A stretch of DNA of 9,017 bases, taken from NCBI GenBank assembly GCA_031550915.1, contig JAVBOF010000135.1, forward strand, positions 1 through 9,017, given 5' to 3'. Every line of letters begins with the position of its first letter. Position 1 is the stretch's first letter. Origin of the DNA: JAVBOF01 sp031550915. GTDB lineage: Bacteria > Bacillota > Clostridia > Christensenellales > MGBC116941. A model generated the notes under the pieces. The model searched no databases. It had not been told where the DNA came from and saw only the letters and a program-made list of their open reading frames with translations. A program made the translations under genes and the position numbers. Positions 1 through 5,734 of the stretch are shown in pieces.

Positions 1-147
1 ATATAAAATATTCAATTATTATGCAACCTCATGCTTGAACCCCATTCAAGTACGCACAAGAACTGCGCCACACCCAGATATAAAATATTCAATTATTATG
101 CAACCTCATGCTTGAACCCCATTCAAGCACGCACAAGAACTGCGCCA
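1..147. repeat. Two-copy direct repeat, 70-base unit, 77-base period
   Basis: Bases 1-70 recur at 78-147 with one difference (t at 51, c at 128). Bases 71-77 separate the copies. Each unit contains an inverted repeat, CTTGAA-CCCCA-TTCAAG (34-50 and 111-127), which extends to an 8-base-pair stem in the second copy. Next to it, on the minus strand, GCGCA and TGCGT could form a second small stem around GTTCTTG. The window starts exactly at the first base of a unit, so more copies may lie outside. No transposase and no recognised RNA family is visible; the function is unknown. Confidence 0.95.
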
Positions 148-183
148 TATCAGTGCATGCATTTCTCATGATATCCATATAGT

Positions 184-212
184 AGAATAGCTTTTTGTAT
201 TGTTAATGTCAA
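184..212 (-). promoter_or_regulatory. Candidate sigma-A promoter reading leftward into the direct repeat
   Basis: On the minus strand there is a perfect -35 TTGACA (plus bases 207-212), a 17-base spacer and TATTCT (184-189), which matches four of six -10 positions. Transcription would start near base 177 and run through both repeat copies toward base 1. No gene is visible on that strand within the window, so the target is either the repeat itself or something beyond the left edge. This is a sequence match only. Confidence 0.5.
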
Positions 213-222
213 GTTTTTTTAC

Positions 223-235
223 CCCGCCTAGCGGG
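223..235. other. Small GC stem-loop CCCGC-CTA-GCGGG
   Basis: A five-base-pair GC stem with a three-base loop stands out in an AT-rich stretch. On the minus strand it is followed by GTAAAAAAAC, whose run is A rather than T, so it is not a terminator in that direction. On the plus strand no T tract follows. It lies just upstream of the leftward promoter at 184-212 and upstream of the MFS gene, so a protein-binding or mRNA role is possible but not shown. Confidence 0.3.
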
Positions 236-243
236 CAAATGTT

Positions 244-266
244 GCAAATTTACTTTTCAAATTTGC
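244..266. promoter_or_regulatory. 8+8 inverted repeat before the MFS gene: operator or AT-rich terminator
   Basis: GCAAATTT (244-251) and AAATTTGC (259-266) are perfect inverted halves separated by seven bases. TTTTT follows at 267-271, as in a weak Rho-independent terminator. However, the right half also overlaps TTCAAA (256-261), which sits 18 bases before TATATA (280-285), a possible promoter for the transporter starting at 312. A repressor operator for that gene is therefore an equal reading. The sequence alone does not decide between them. Confidence 0.45.
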
Positions 267-311
267 TTTTTGGGTGTAGTATATAACGGTTGAGAGGGGT
301 TGCTTTTATTG

Positions 312-1565
312 ATGGACAGGATATCCAAGATACCAAAGAGCTATTTGATTTTTCTTATAGCAACGGCAGTATATGCAATAGGCATGGGATTTGTAGATAA
401 CACGCTATCCAATTATTTTAGTGAGGTTTATCACGTAAATGCCGCGCAGAGGGGTTTTATTGAGTTTCCGAGAGAGCTGCCGGGAATGCTTTGCCTTATC
501 TTGATAGCGGCGGTATCCTTTCTTGGCGACCTTAAGCTGATGATAATATCTCAGGTGCTTACAACCGTGGGTATCCTTATGCTTGGATTGTTTACACCGA
601 CGTTTGCATTTATGCTGGTATACCTGTTTATCAATTCTGTTGGGCTGCATCTGGCATTACCTTTAAGCGATTCCATTGCCCTTTCGTTGATTGAGGAAGA
701 GAAAAAAGGCAAGCGTATGGGGCAAATTAACGGGGTCAGGACTGGCTTTGCGATGGTTGCCGGAATAATCGGCTTCTTTTTCTTCAAATACGGGATATTT
801 CGCTTGGATACTACCGTCAGGTGGGTTTTCATATCTGCAGCGATACTTTTTGCCATAACATGTATATTATTCGTCATGCTTCATAAAATTGTCCACAACG
901 ATATCGTCAAGCCGCGCAAAAACAGGCTATTACTAAAAAAGAAATTTAAGAAATACTATATGCTATCCGTCGTATATGGCACACACAAGCAGATAATCTT
1001 CGTTTTCGGACCTTGGGTATTGATCGAACTTTTGAGCTTTGGCGCCGATTATCTATCGCTATTTGCCGTGATAGGCGCGGCCGTAGGCATGGTATGCCTG
1101 CCGATAATCGGGAAATGGGTCGATAAATTCGGCATCCGTAAGGTGCTTATCTGGGAAGCGGTTTCAAACATAGCTATCTATGTAGTTTACGGCATACTCG
1201 CGGGAGGATTTGCCGACAATACGATAGCAAAGATAGGGCTGCCGGTGATAATAGTTTGCGCAGTGTTCGTTGTGCAGAAGATGGCCTTGCAGATGAGCAT
1301 GGTCCGCACGATGTATGTAATGCGCATCGCCGACTCACCGGAGGAGGTCACGCCTACGCTTTCCGCGGGCGTAAGCCTGGATCATTTGACTTCCATAATC
1401 ATAGCCCTTGCCGGCGGCTGGGCATGGAATATGTTTGGTCCGCAATACGTGTTCTATTTTGCTGTGCTTATGACGATCGGCAATTTGATAATAGCGTGGA
1501 CGCTTAAGAAGGATATGATCGAACCGCGTACCGGTGATGATGATGTACTTTTGGATATTGAATGA
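312..1565 (+). CDS. Major facilitator superfamily transporter, substrate unknown
   Basis: A 417-residue inner-membrane protein with about 12 hydrophobic helices, the usual length for the MFS_1 type. The first helix is at roughly residues 10-28. The two halves are separated by a basic loop at about 191-217 (KPRKNRLLLKKKFKKYY). The second half carries an MFS motif A-like loop, GKWVDKFGIRK (267-277), between helices 8 and 9. The acidic tail ends TGDDDVLLDIE. Start choice: the purine run GAGAGGGG (292-299) is 12 bases from ATG 312 and 9 bases from an in-frame TTG at 309; a TTG at 300 is too close. I prefer ATG 312, with TTG 309 possible, especially since other genes here start with TTG. It stands alone and converges on the aminotransferase gene. 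The substrate cannot be read from the sequence; a drug or metabolite exporter or importer is equally possible. Confidence 0.9.
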   Translation: MDRISKIPKSYLIFLIATAVYAIGMGFVDNTLSNYFSEVYHVNAAQRGFIEFPRELPGMLCLILIAAVSFLGDLKLMIISQVLTTVGILMLGLFTPTFAFMLVYLFINSVGLHLALPLSDSIALSLIEEEKKGKRMGQINGVRTGFAMVAGIIGFFFFKYGIFRLDTTVRWVFISAAILFAITCILFVMLHKIVHNDIVKPRKNRLLLKKKFKKYYMLSVVYGTHKQIIFVFGPWVLIELLSFGADYLSLFAVIGAAVGMVCLPIIGKWVDKFGIRKVLIWEAVSNIAIYVVYGILAGGFADNTIAKIGLPVIIVCAVFVVQKMALQMSMVRTMYVMRIADSPEEVTPTLSAGVSLDHLTSIIIALAGGWAWNMFGPQYVFYFAVLMTIGNLIIAWTLKKDMIEPRTGDDDVLLDIE

Positions 1566-1660
1566 GTGCATCTTCTATATGTTTTGCCGTAGTCAGCTAT
1601 AAACCGGAACTGATAATAACTGCAAGCGCAAGTACCGCTATCGCAAGGGATTGCGCGTAG
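1562..1660 (+). CDS. Possible 32-residue small ORF overlapping the MFS stop (doubtful)
   Basis: ATG at 1562 overlaps the TGA stop of the transporter (ATGA), the arrangement used for translational coupling. The frame stays open for 32 codons, giving a peptide with a hydrophobic centre (ELIITASASTAIARDCA). There is no convincing ribosome binding site of its own; only GGA a few bases upstream. I do not recognise a family. It may be a real coupled micro-protein, a decayed gene remnant, or chance in a 192-base intergenic stretch that otherwise holds only the terminator. Confidence 0.2.
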   Translation: MSASSICFAVVSYKPELIITASASTAIARDCA

Positions 1661-1690
1661 CGATCCACTTCATCGATAGATGGCTAATAA

Positions 1691-1713
1691 AAAAAGGCTT
1701 TAAAAGCCTTTTT
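1691..1713. terminator. Bidirectional Rho-independent terminator
   Basis: A perfect ten-base-pair stem AAAAAGGCTT / AAGCCTTTTT around a three-base loop (TAA). The right arm supplies the T run on the plus strand. The left arm and the preceding A bases (from 1689) supply an eight-base T run on the minus strand. It sits between the convergent MFS (+) and aminotransferase (-) genes and can serve both. Confidence 0.9.
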
Positions 1714-1757
1714 GTTGTTTCCGTGCACTGGATTTGAATATGGTTTTGATTAAAAGT

Positions 1758-2888
1758 TCACATTACGCCTGCTTTTTTCAGGTTTTCCTTTTTATATGAT
1801 TCAAGCAGGCATTCCAGCGAGGACAGGAAAGATAAGCAATGCTCTTTTGTTACAGCTCCCATATTTGCTACCTGGAATACGCCCATATCATAATATTTGC
1901 CTTTGCCGGGGTATACAACATAACCTTCTTCGCATTCCATACGCAAAACGAAATCCTCAACATCTATATACTTCGGCAGTAAGATGGAAGTAAGCGTGTT
2001 GGACATGTGGCTTTCATCCTGTATCAAAAGCTTTAATCCCAGCGCCTTGACACCATCGCGGATGATATCCGCGCATTCCCGATATCTTTTGAGCTGCCAC
2101 TCCATGCCTTTATCCAATAGGTTGTTCAGCGCGACGTTTGTGGCCCAAAAAAGCGTTACGTTTGGGGTGTTTGGCGTTTGGCTGTGTTCCTTCGCGAAAT
2201 TGTAGTGCCTGAGCAGATCGAGACAGACGCATTTGCTTTGGCTGGGGTATATTGTGCTTAACATGCTTTCCTTCGCGCATATAAAAGCCGAGCCGGGAAA
2301 GGCGCCAAGCCCCTTGCCAGCGACGCCGGTGATTATATCGATATTCTGGCGTACAACGTCTATATCCTCGGAGGCCGTTGCACTGACCCCGTCAACGAAA
2401 AAGACCAGACCGTGCTTCCTGCATAAATTGCCTATATCGTAAACTGGGTTTATCATGCCGGAGCTCGTTTCATGGTATACCATACACAGGAATTTTGCAT
2501 CGGGTTGGGATTCTATATACCTTTCTACCTTGCCGGCATCGGGATATTCACCCCATTCAAACGAAGGCTTCCTGACAACGATCCCGTAGTTGCACATTAT
2601 CTCTTCCAGCCTTTCACCAAAGGCTCCGTTCGAAATCAGGATACCCGTATCGTTTTCCTTGAAGAGGGATGATATAACGGATTCGTTTGCCGACGTACCC
2701 GAACCTGAGATAATCAGGGGATAATACGTATCGTCGGCGCGGTACATACGTCTTATCTTCTTTTGTATATCTTCAAACATTTCAGTAAATATTGGGCTTC
2801 TATGGCCTATATCGGGATGCATCAGCGCCATGCGCACACTTTCTTCCACCATGACGGGGCCGGGGCAGAGCAGAACCTGAGGTTTCAA
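1758..2888 (-). CDS. Class V PLP aminotransferase, PhnW/alanine-glyoxylate type
   Basis: A 376-residue cytoplasmic PLP enzyme of fold type I, the family's usual length. In order: N-terminal LLCPGPVMVEESVR (6-19) with GHRSP (28-32); phosphate-cradle segment SGSGTSANES (61-70); HETSSG (139-144); FFVDGVSA with D166 as the expected pyridine-nitrogen partner; VAGKGLGAFPG with K192 as the expected Schiff-base lysine; and C-terminal YVVYPGKGKYYDMGVFQVANMG (starting at 323). That last block aligns with the PhnW pattern YPGK...FRIGNIG, but Gln339 stands where the family has the Arg that binds the substrate carboxylate. It most resembles 2-aminoethylphosphonate-pyruvate transaminase, yet no phosphonate genes lie nearby, so the substrate is open. 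The start is TTG at 2886-2888: GGAGGA (2896-2901) is seven bases upstream, and the first Met (residue 13) lies after the conserved CPGP motif. It is a single gene, divergent from motA. Confidence 0.92.
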   Translation of the reverse strand: MKPQVLLCPGPVMVEESVRMALMHPDIGHRSPIFTEMFEDIQKKIRRMYRADDTYYPLIISGSGTSANESVISSLFKENDTGILISNGAFGERLEEIMCNYGIVVRKPSFEWGEYPDAGKVERYIESQPDAKFLCMVYHETSSGMINPVYDIGNLCRKHGLVFFVDGVSATASEDIDVVRQNIDIITGVAGKGLGAFPGSAFICAKESMLSTIYPSQSKCVCLDLLRHYNFAKEHSQTPNTPNVTLFWATNVALNNLLDKGMEWQLKRYRECADIIRDGVKALGLKLLIQDESHMSNTLTSILLPKYIDVEDFVLRMECEEGYVVYPGKGKYYDMGVFQVANMGAVTKEHCLSFLSSLECLLESYKKENLKKAGVM

Positions 2889-3095
2889 AAACTAATCCTC
2901 CAAAATATAATTTAATATTATTATTTTAACATATATATTTTTTCATAACCGTTAAATTATATACTTTTCTATCGAAAATCGATGTTAATATATGTTATAG
3001 CCACATAAAAAGTTGAAGCTTGCCGGAAAAGGAATAAGAGGATAAAAATATACAAGGGACGATAGTTTAGCGATGTTAACGGCAAATTCGCTTAT
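2889..3095. other. Gene-free divergent intergenic region (aminotransferase / motA)
   Basis: With the promoter and leader that follow, this makes a 335-base AT-rich gap. It holds the GGAGGA ribosome binding site of the aminotransferase (2896-2901, minus) and a perfect minus-strand TATAAT (2956-2961) without a good -35. The palindrome ATCGA-AAA-TCGAT (2971-2983) lies where that -35 would be. I found no ORF with a ribosome binding site and no riboswitch that I recognise. The stretch 3000-3095 shows nothing I can name. Confidence 0.6.
2956..2983 (-). promoter_or_regulatory. Candidate promoter/operator for the aminotransferase gene
   Basis: On the minus strand TATAAT (plus 2956-2961) lies about 68 bases before the TTG start. 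No TTGACA-like box stands 16-18 bases upstream. Instead the 13-base hyphenated palindrome ATCGAAAATCGAT (2971-2983) overlaps that position, as would be expected for an activator- or repressor-controlled promoter. Chance matches are common in such AT-rich DNA, so this is weak. Confidence 0.3.
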
Positions 3096-3125
3096 TTGAC
3101 TTTTTTTGCAGGCAAGTGTTATAAT
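3096..3125 (+). promoter_or_regulatory. Sigma-A promoter of motAB with extended -10
   Basis: TTGACT (3096-3101), an 18-base spacer and a perfect TATAAT (3120-3125) preceded by TG at 3117-3118, which makes an extended -10. Transcription should begin near 3132, leaving a leader of about 90 bases before motA. I looked for a flagellar sigma-28 (sigma-D) box and did not find a good one, so the stator genes seem to be expressed from a housekeeping promoter. Confidence 0.8.
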
Positions 3126-3223
3126 TCTGCATTATATAACGATAATAAAAATAGGGAATCTCTGCACTTTTACAGGAAAAGACCCAAATTATTTCAACCT
3201 AATATAATATGGAGGAATGATCT

Positions 3224-4009
3224 TTGCCGATTATTTTTTTGGTTTTTGCATTCGCATGTATGATCTTGGCGTTTATGATGGAAGGCGGGCATCTTAGCGG
3301 CCTATGGGGTTCGACTGCTTTCATCATCGTTATTGGCGGGACGATAGGCGCAACGGCGCTATCTTCGAGGATGGCGGATCTTAAGCGTATGGGTAAGGCT
3401 GTTAAATTAGCCTTTTTTGGCAAGGATATCAACCTGGTCAACGATATAAAAACGCTGGAAGGTTTCAGCAAAAAGGCGCGGAGGGACGGCCTGCTCGCTT
3501 TGGAACAGGAATTGAACGCGGAAGGATTGGACGAGTTTATCAGGGACGGATTGAGCATTATGATAGACGGAGCCCATCCCGACTTTATAAAAGCGTATCT
3601 TGAAATTGTTGTAGATGAGATCAATCTGCGCCATAAAGGCGTAATAGCGATATTTGAGGCGGCGGGCGGATACGCGCCGACGATGGGTATCATCGGTACG
3701 GTCATGGGGCTTGTACACGTTCTATCCAACCTCAGCGACCCATCTACGCTTGGCGGATCCATCGCCGTTGCGTTCCTTGCAACGCTGTATGGTATTGCGA
3801 CGGCAAACCTCATTTGGCTGCCCATCGGCGCGAAACTCAAATCTATGGACGCGGCGGAATCGAACCAGAAATATATGCTTATGGAGGGCATACTATCCAT
3901 AGCGAATGGAGAAAACCCGACCATGATGCTGAACAAGATGAAGGTATTCCTGCCAAAAGACCAACTTCGCGATTTTGATAAACTTATGGCTAAAGGTGAA
4001 GAGAAATGA
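3224..4009 (+). CDS. motA: Flagellar stator protein MotA
   Basis: A 261-residue inner-membrane subunit of the flagellar stator, the usual length for Gram-positive MotA/PomA. With MotB it forms the ion channel that drives flagellar rotation. Helices lie at about residues 2-19, 31-48, 150-168 and 178-200. The large cytoplasmic loop has the charged block KKARRDGLLALEQEL (83-97), which in MotA contacts the rotor protein FliG. The hallmark GGYAPTMGIIGTVMGL (148-163) carries Pro152, and WLPIGAKLK (198-206) carries Pro200, the two prolines important for torque. The start is TTG at 3224: GGAGGA (3211-3216) is seven bases upstream, and the next Met (residue 13) lies inside helix 1. The stop overlaps the motB start. 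Whether the coupling ion is H+ or Na+ cannot be settled here. Confidence 0.97.
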   Translation: MPIIFLVFAFACMILAFMMEGGHLSGLWGSTAFIIVIGGTIGATALSSRMADLKRMGKAVKLAFFGKDINLVNDIKTLEGFSKKARRDGLLALEQELNAEGLDEFIRDGLSIMIDGAHPDFIKAYLEIVVDEINLRHKGVIAIFEAAGGYAPTMGIIGTVMGLVHVLSNLSDPSTLGGSIAVAFLATLYGIATANLIWLPIGAKLKSMDAAESNQKYMLMEGILSIANGENPTMMLNKMKVFLPKDQLRDFDKLMAKGEEK

Positions 4010-4986
4010 GCAAGAGAAAGCATGATGAAGGCCACGTCAACCACGAACGCTGGCTTATTTCCTATGCTGATTTTATAACCTTGCTTATGGTTCTCTTTGT
4101 TGTTATGTACGCGATGAGCAATGTGGACGCCGCAAAATATAAGCAGCTTGGCGCTTCGCTTTCCACCGCTTTTATCGGCGAATATGCGGGAAGCAGGCTG
4201 ATAGAATCTCCGATAACACCGATCGACGACAGCGGAAAGGACGCGGCTTTGCGCACGCCTACACCGCAGCAGCAGGCAGAGGAGCAAAGGGCTTTGGAGG
4301 AGACGAAGGAAAAGCTGGAGCAGTACCTCGAATCGCAGGGCCTGGATATGAAAGTTGAGATGAAGATAGACTCCCGCGGGCTTGTAATAAGCCTAACGGA
4401 TGCAATATTATTTAATTCCGGCAGGGCGGATATATTGCCGGAATACCGTGACCAGCTTGTGCAGATAGGCAAGGAATTGAACAGGGTAGATAACCTTATC
4501 AGGATTGAGGGGCATACGGATTCGGTGCCGATAAAAACGGCGTATTTTCCGGACAACTGGGCGCTTGGGTCTGAAAGGGCGCGCGTTGTAGCGGCTTTGT
4601 TTGCTACAGAATCCAATGTCGATCCGGCCAGGATACGCCTTGTAAGCAGCGGGGAATATGCACCTAAGGCCGATAACAAAACAAACGAAGGAAAGGCCTT
4701 GAACCGTAGGATAGAGATAATACTTCTTAACAGCAAGTTTAACGTATTGGAAGGCGAGCAAAGCGGAAAGGGTATACTAGACGCGGCAAACGAGCTTGAT
4801 GCCACGCCTACGCCGGAAAGCGGAACTACGCCCGCAGCAGGGGAGACACCCGCGGCTGGGGAAACGCCTTCTGTAGGGGAACCACAGTTTGCTTCAACGC
4901 CTTTGCCGCAGGACGGCGGGGAGGAGAGCGGAAGCGGCGAAGGGAACATCACTTATGAGCCGCCGGAAGAGAATATAGTCAGGTAG
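4006..4986 (+). CDS. motB: Flagellar stator protein MotB with a TP/GE-rich tail
   Basis: A 326-residue stator subunit that anchors the MotA channel to peptidoglycan. One helix at about 18-38 contains SYADFITLLMVLF, with Asp22 as the ion-carrying carboxylate. A segment after it (41-60) fits the plug. A charged helix follows (89-112, EEQRALEETKEKLEQYLE). The OmpA-like peptidoglycan-binding domain spans about 117-241, with LFNSGRADI, IEGHTDSVPI (167-176) and NRRIEIILL (233-241). After it comes an unusual tail of about 80 residues, low in hydrophobics and rich in T, P, G and E, with the hexapeptide TPAAGE repeated. The start ATG 4006 overlaps the motA stop by four bases (ATGA), so translation is probably coupled; GGTGAAGAG lies just before it. 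No other flagellar genes are in the window. Confidence 0.97.
   Translation: MSKRKHDEGHVNHERWLISYADFITLLMVLFVVMYAMSNVDAAKYKQLGASLSTAFIGEYAGSRLIESPITPIDDSGKDAALRTPTPQQQAEEQRALEETKEKLEQYLESQGLDMKVEMKIDSRGLVISLTDAILFNSGRADILPEYRDQLVQIGKELNRVDNLIRIEGHTDSVPIKTAYFPDNWALGSERARVVAALFATESNVDPARIRLVSSGEYAPKADNKTNEGKALNRRIEIILLNSKFNVLEGEQSGKGILDAANELDATPTPESGTTPAAGETPAAGETPSVGEPQFASTPLPQDGGEESGSGEGNITYEPPEENIVR
4828..4881 (+). repeat. Three 18-base repeats inside the motB tail
   Basis: Three consecutive 18-base units encode TPAAGE, TPAAGE and TPSVGE (residues 275-292). The first two units encode the same peptide but differ at several third-codon positions, so this is an old, selected repeat and not a recent slippage. 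Further TP pairs stand on both sides (TPTPESGT before, TPLPQDGG after). The stretch is probably unstructured and outside the cell membrane, beyond the peptidoglycan-binding domain. Confidence 0.8.
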
Positions 4987-5030
4987 AAAGTTTATAGTTA
5001 ATAGCCGTAGGTAGAAGGTTATAATTAATA
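4981..5030. repeat. Short imperfect direct repeat after motB
   Basis: AGGTAGAAAGTTTATAGTTA (start of a 23-base unit, 4981-5003) returns at 5009-5030 as AGGTAGAAGGTTATAATTAA plus TA, with one base missing and two substitutions. It begins at the last codons of motB. Such AT-rich slippage-type repeats are common between genes; no function is evident. Confidence 0.5.
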
Positions 5031-5048
5031 TGTAGCAGGTGAAAGCTG

Positions 5049-5072
5049 GCCCGGGTTGATTTCCGGGCTTTT
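5049..5072 (+). terminator. Rho-independent terminator of motAB
   Basis: GCCCGG (5049-5054) pairs with CCGGGC (5063-5068) around an eight-base loop, followed by TTTT. It lies 63 bases after the motB stop, in the correct direction. Confidence 0.8.
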
Positions 5073-5186
5073 GCATTGCCTTTCGGGTGTTTCGTTGACT
5101 GAAGGTGATGGCAGTGTGGAAGATATCCGGCAAGCAAGGCGCGCCCACCGCCAGAAAGCCGGAGGCGATAAAAACGAAAGGGGCCT
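5073..5186. other. Intergenic stretch with no recognisable feature
   Basis: Between the motAB terminator and the HU terminator. A plus-strand reading frame crosses it (5056-5316), but it has no ribosome binding site and runs through both terminator structures and into the antisense of HU, so I do not call a gene. I see no RNA gene or promoter. Confidence 0.4.
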
Positions 5187-5226
5187 CAAAAAAACTAAAT
5201 GGGATAGACTTACGTCTATCCCATTT
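5187..5226 (-). terminator. Rho-independent terminator of the HU gene
   Basis: A perfect 13-base-pair stem, AAATGGGATAGAC (5197-5209) with GTCTATCCCATTT (5214-5226), around a TTAC loop. On the minus strand it is followed by AG and a run of seven T (plus A run 5188-5194). It lies about 50 bases past the HU stop. The plus-strand side lacks a T run, so it acts mainly for HU. Confidence 0.9.
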
Positions 5227-5270
5227 TCCTTCTATATAGCAGGTGACCCCTGCAACAGAAATTCGGAGCC

Positions 5271-5286
5271 TAAACTAATTAGTTTA
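5271..5286. other. 16-base perfect palindrome over the HU stop codon
   Basis: TAAACTAATTAGTTTA is its own reverse complement and contains the HU stop codon (5279-5281). It is too AT-rich and loop-poor to be a terminator. It could be a protein-binding site or a mild mRNA 3' structure, or chance. Confidence 0.4.
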
Positions 5287-5551
5287 CGGCGTCCTTCAAA
5301 GCTTTACCAGCTTTAAAAGCCGGAGACTTGGAAGCCGGTATTTTGATCTCTTTCTTTGTTGCGGGGTTGTAGCCCTTGCGAGCTGCCCTGTTGCGTACTT
5401 CGAAAGTTCCAAAACCAACCAGCTGAACCTTGTCCTTCTTTTTGAGAGTAGCTGTCACAACGCCTATAAAAGCGTTGACTGCCTTCTCAGCATCCTTCTT
5501 AGGGATCTCAGCCTTTTCTGCTATTGCAGAAATCAATTCCGCTTTGTTCAA
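5279..5551 (-). CDS. hup: DNA-binding protein HU
   Basis: A 90-residue histone-like nucleoid protein, the exact length of bacterial HU. It works as a dimer that bends and compacts DNA. The helical dimer body is residues 1-45 (NKAELISAIAEKAEIPKKDA...). The family signature follows: GFGTFEVRNRAARKGYNP (46-63), including Pro63 at the tip of the DNA-gripping arm, which intercalates between base pairs, then ATKKEIKIPASKSPAFKAGKALKDAVN. The start must be TTG (5549-5551), since the protein contains no internal Met. The ribosome binding site is a full AAGGAGGT eight bases upstream. It is monocistronic, with its own terminator and two candidate promoters. It could be HU rather than IHF because a single gene with this arm sequence is typical of Bacillota. 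Confidence 0.97.
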   Translation of the reverse strand: MNKAELISAIAEKAEIPKKDAEKAVNAFIGVVTATLKKKDKVQLVGFGTFEVRNRAARKGYNPATKKEIKIPASKSPAFKAGKALKDAVN

Positions 5552-5609
5552 TAGTATGACCTCCTTAGTATTCTTAATGGTTTAATACGCTTAGTTGTAA
5601 TTCGCTGAC

Positions 5610-5618
5610 ATTCTAACA
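5610..5618 (-). promoter_or_regulatory. Candidate proximal HU promoter (extended -10)
   Basis: On the minus strand TGT-TAGAAT (plus 5610-5618) forms an extended -10 with five of six consensus bases, about 58 bases before the HU start. The -35 region (TGGAAT at 17 bases) is poor, as is often tolerated with an extended -10. Confidence 0.45.
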
Positions 5619-5692
5619 CATATCAACATTAAATTCCAGTACTTTTATGAAAAAATTTTTTAAAAAAGCTTTTATAATCGCATTTTTGCAAA

Positions 5693-5722
5693 ATTATAAC
5701 CCAAAGAATGGCAAAATTTCAA
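5693..5722 (-). promoter_or_regulatory. Candidate distal HU promoter
   Basis: On the minus strand TTGAAA (plus 5717-5722), an 18-base spacer and a perfect TATAAT (5693-5698). It begins 13 bases after the stop of the upstream hydrolase gene and would give HU a leader of about 135 bases that includes an A/T-only stretch (5650-5680). It is the better consensus match of the two HU promoters. Confidence 0.6.
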
Positions 5723-5734
5723 GAAAAAATTGAC

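Noticed and set aside
1..147. CRISPR array
   Set aside because: Only two 70-base units with a 7-base gap; no 20-40 base repeats with unique spacers.
3126..3223. c-di-GMP riboswitch or sigma-D promoter before motA
   Set aside because: Both are common before motility genes in Clostridia, but the leader lacks the conserved riboswitch core. The best TAAA...CGA match (near 2953) has the wrong spacing and only five of eight bases.
3199..4287. 362-codon open frame on the minus strand
   Set aside because: It is antisense to motA and the start of motB, whose frames carry full family motifs. It has no recognisable protein and no ribosome binding site.
4062..4952. 296-codon open frame on the minus strand
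   Set aside because: It mirrors motB, including its repeats (SPAAGVSPAAG). This is a shadow of the real gene.
5239..5253. Small hairpin GCAGG/CCTGC as part of a tRNA-like element
   Set aside because: No T-loop, anticodon stem or other tRNA parts are present around it.
5056..5316. 86-codon open frame on the plus strand
   Set aside because: It starts inside the motAB terminator, crosses the HU terminator and enters HU antisense, without a ribosome binding site.
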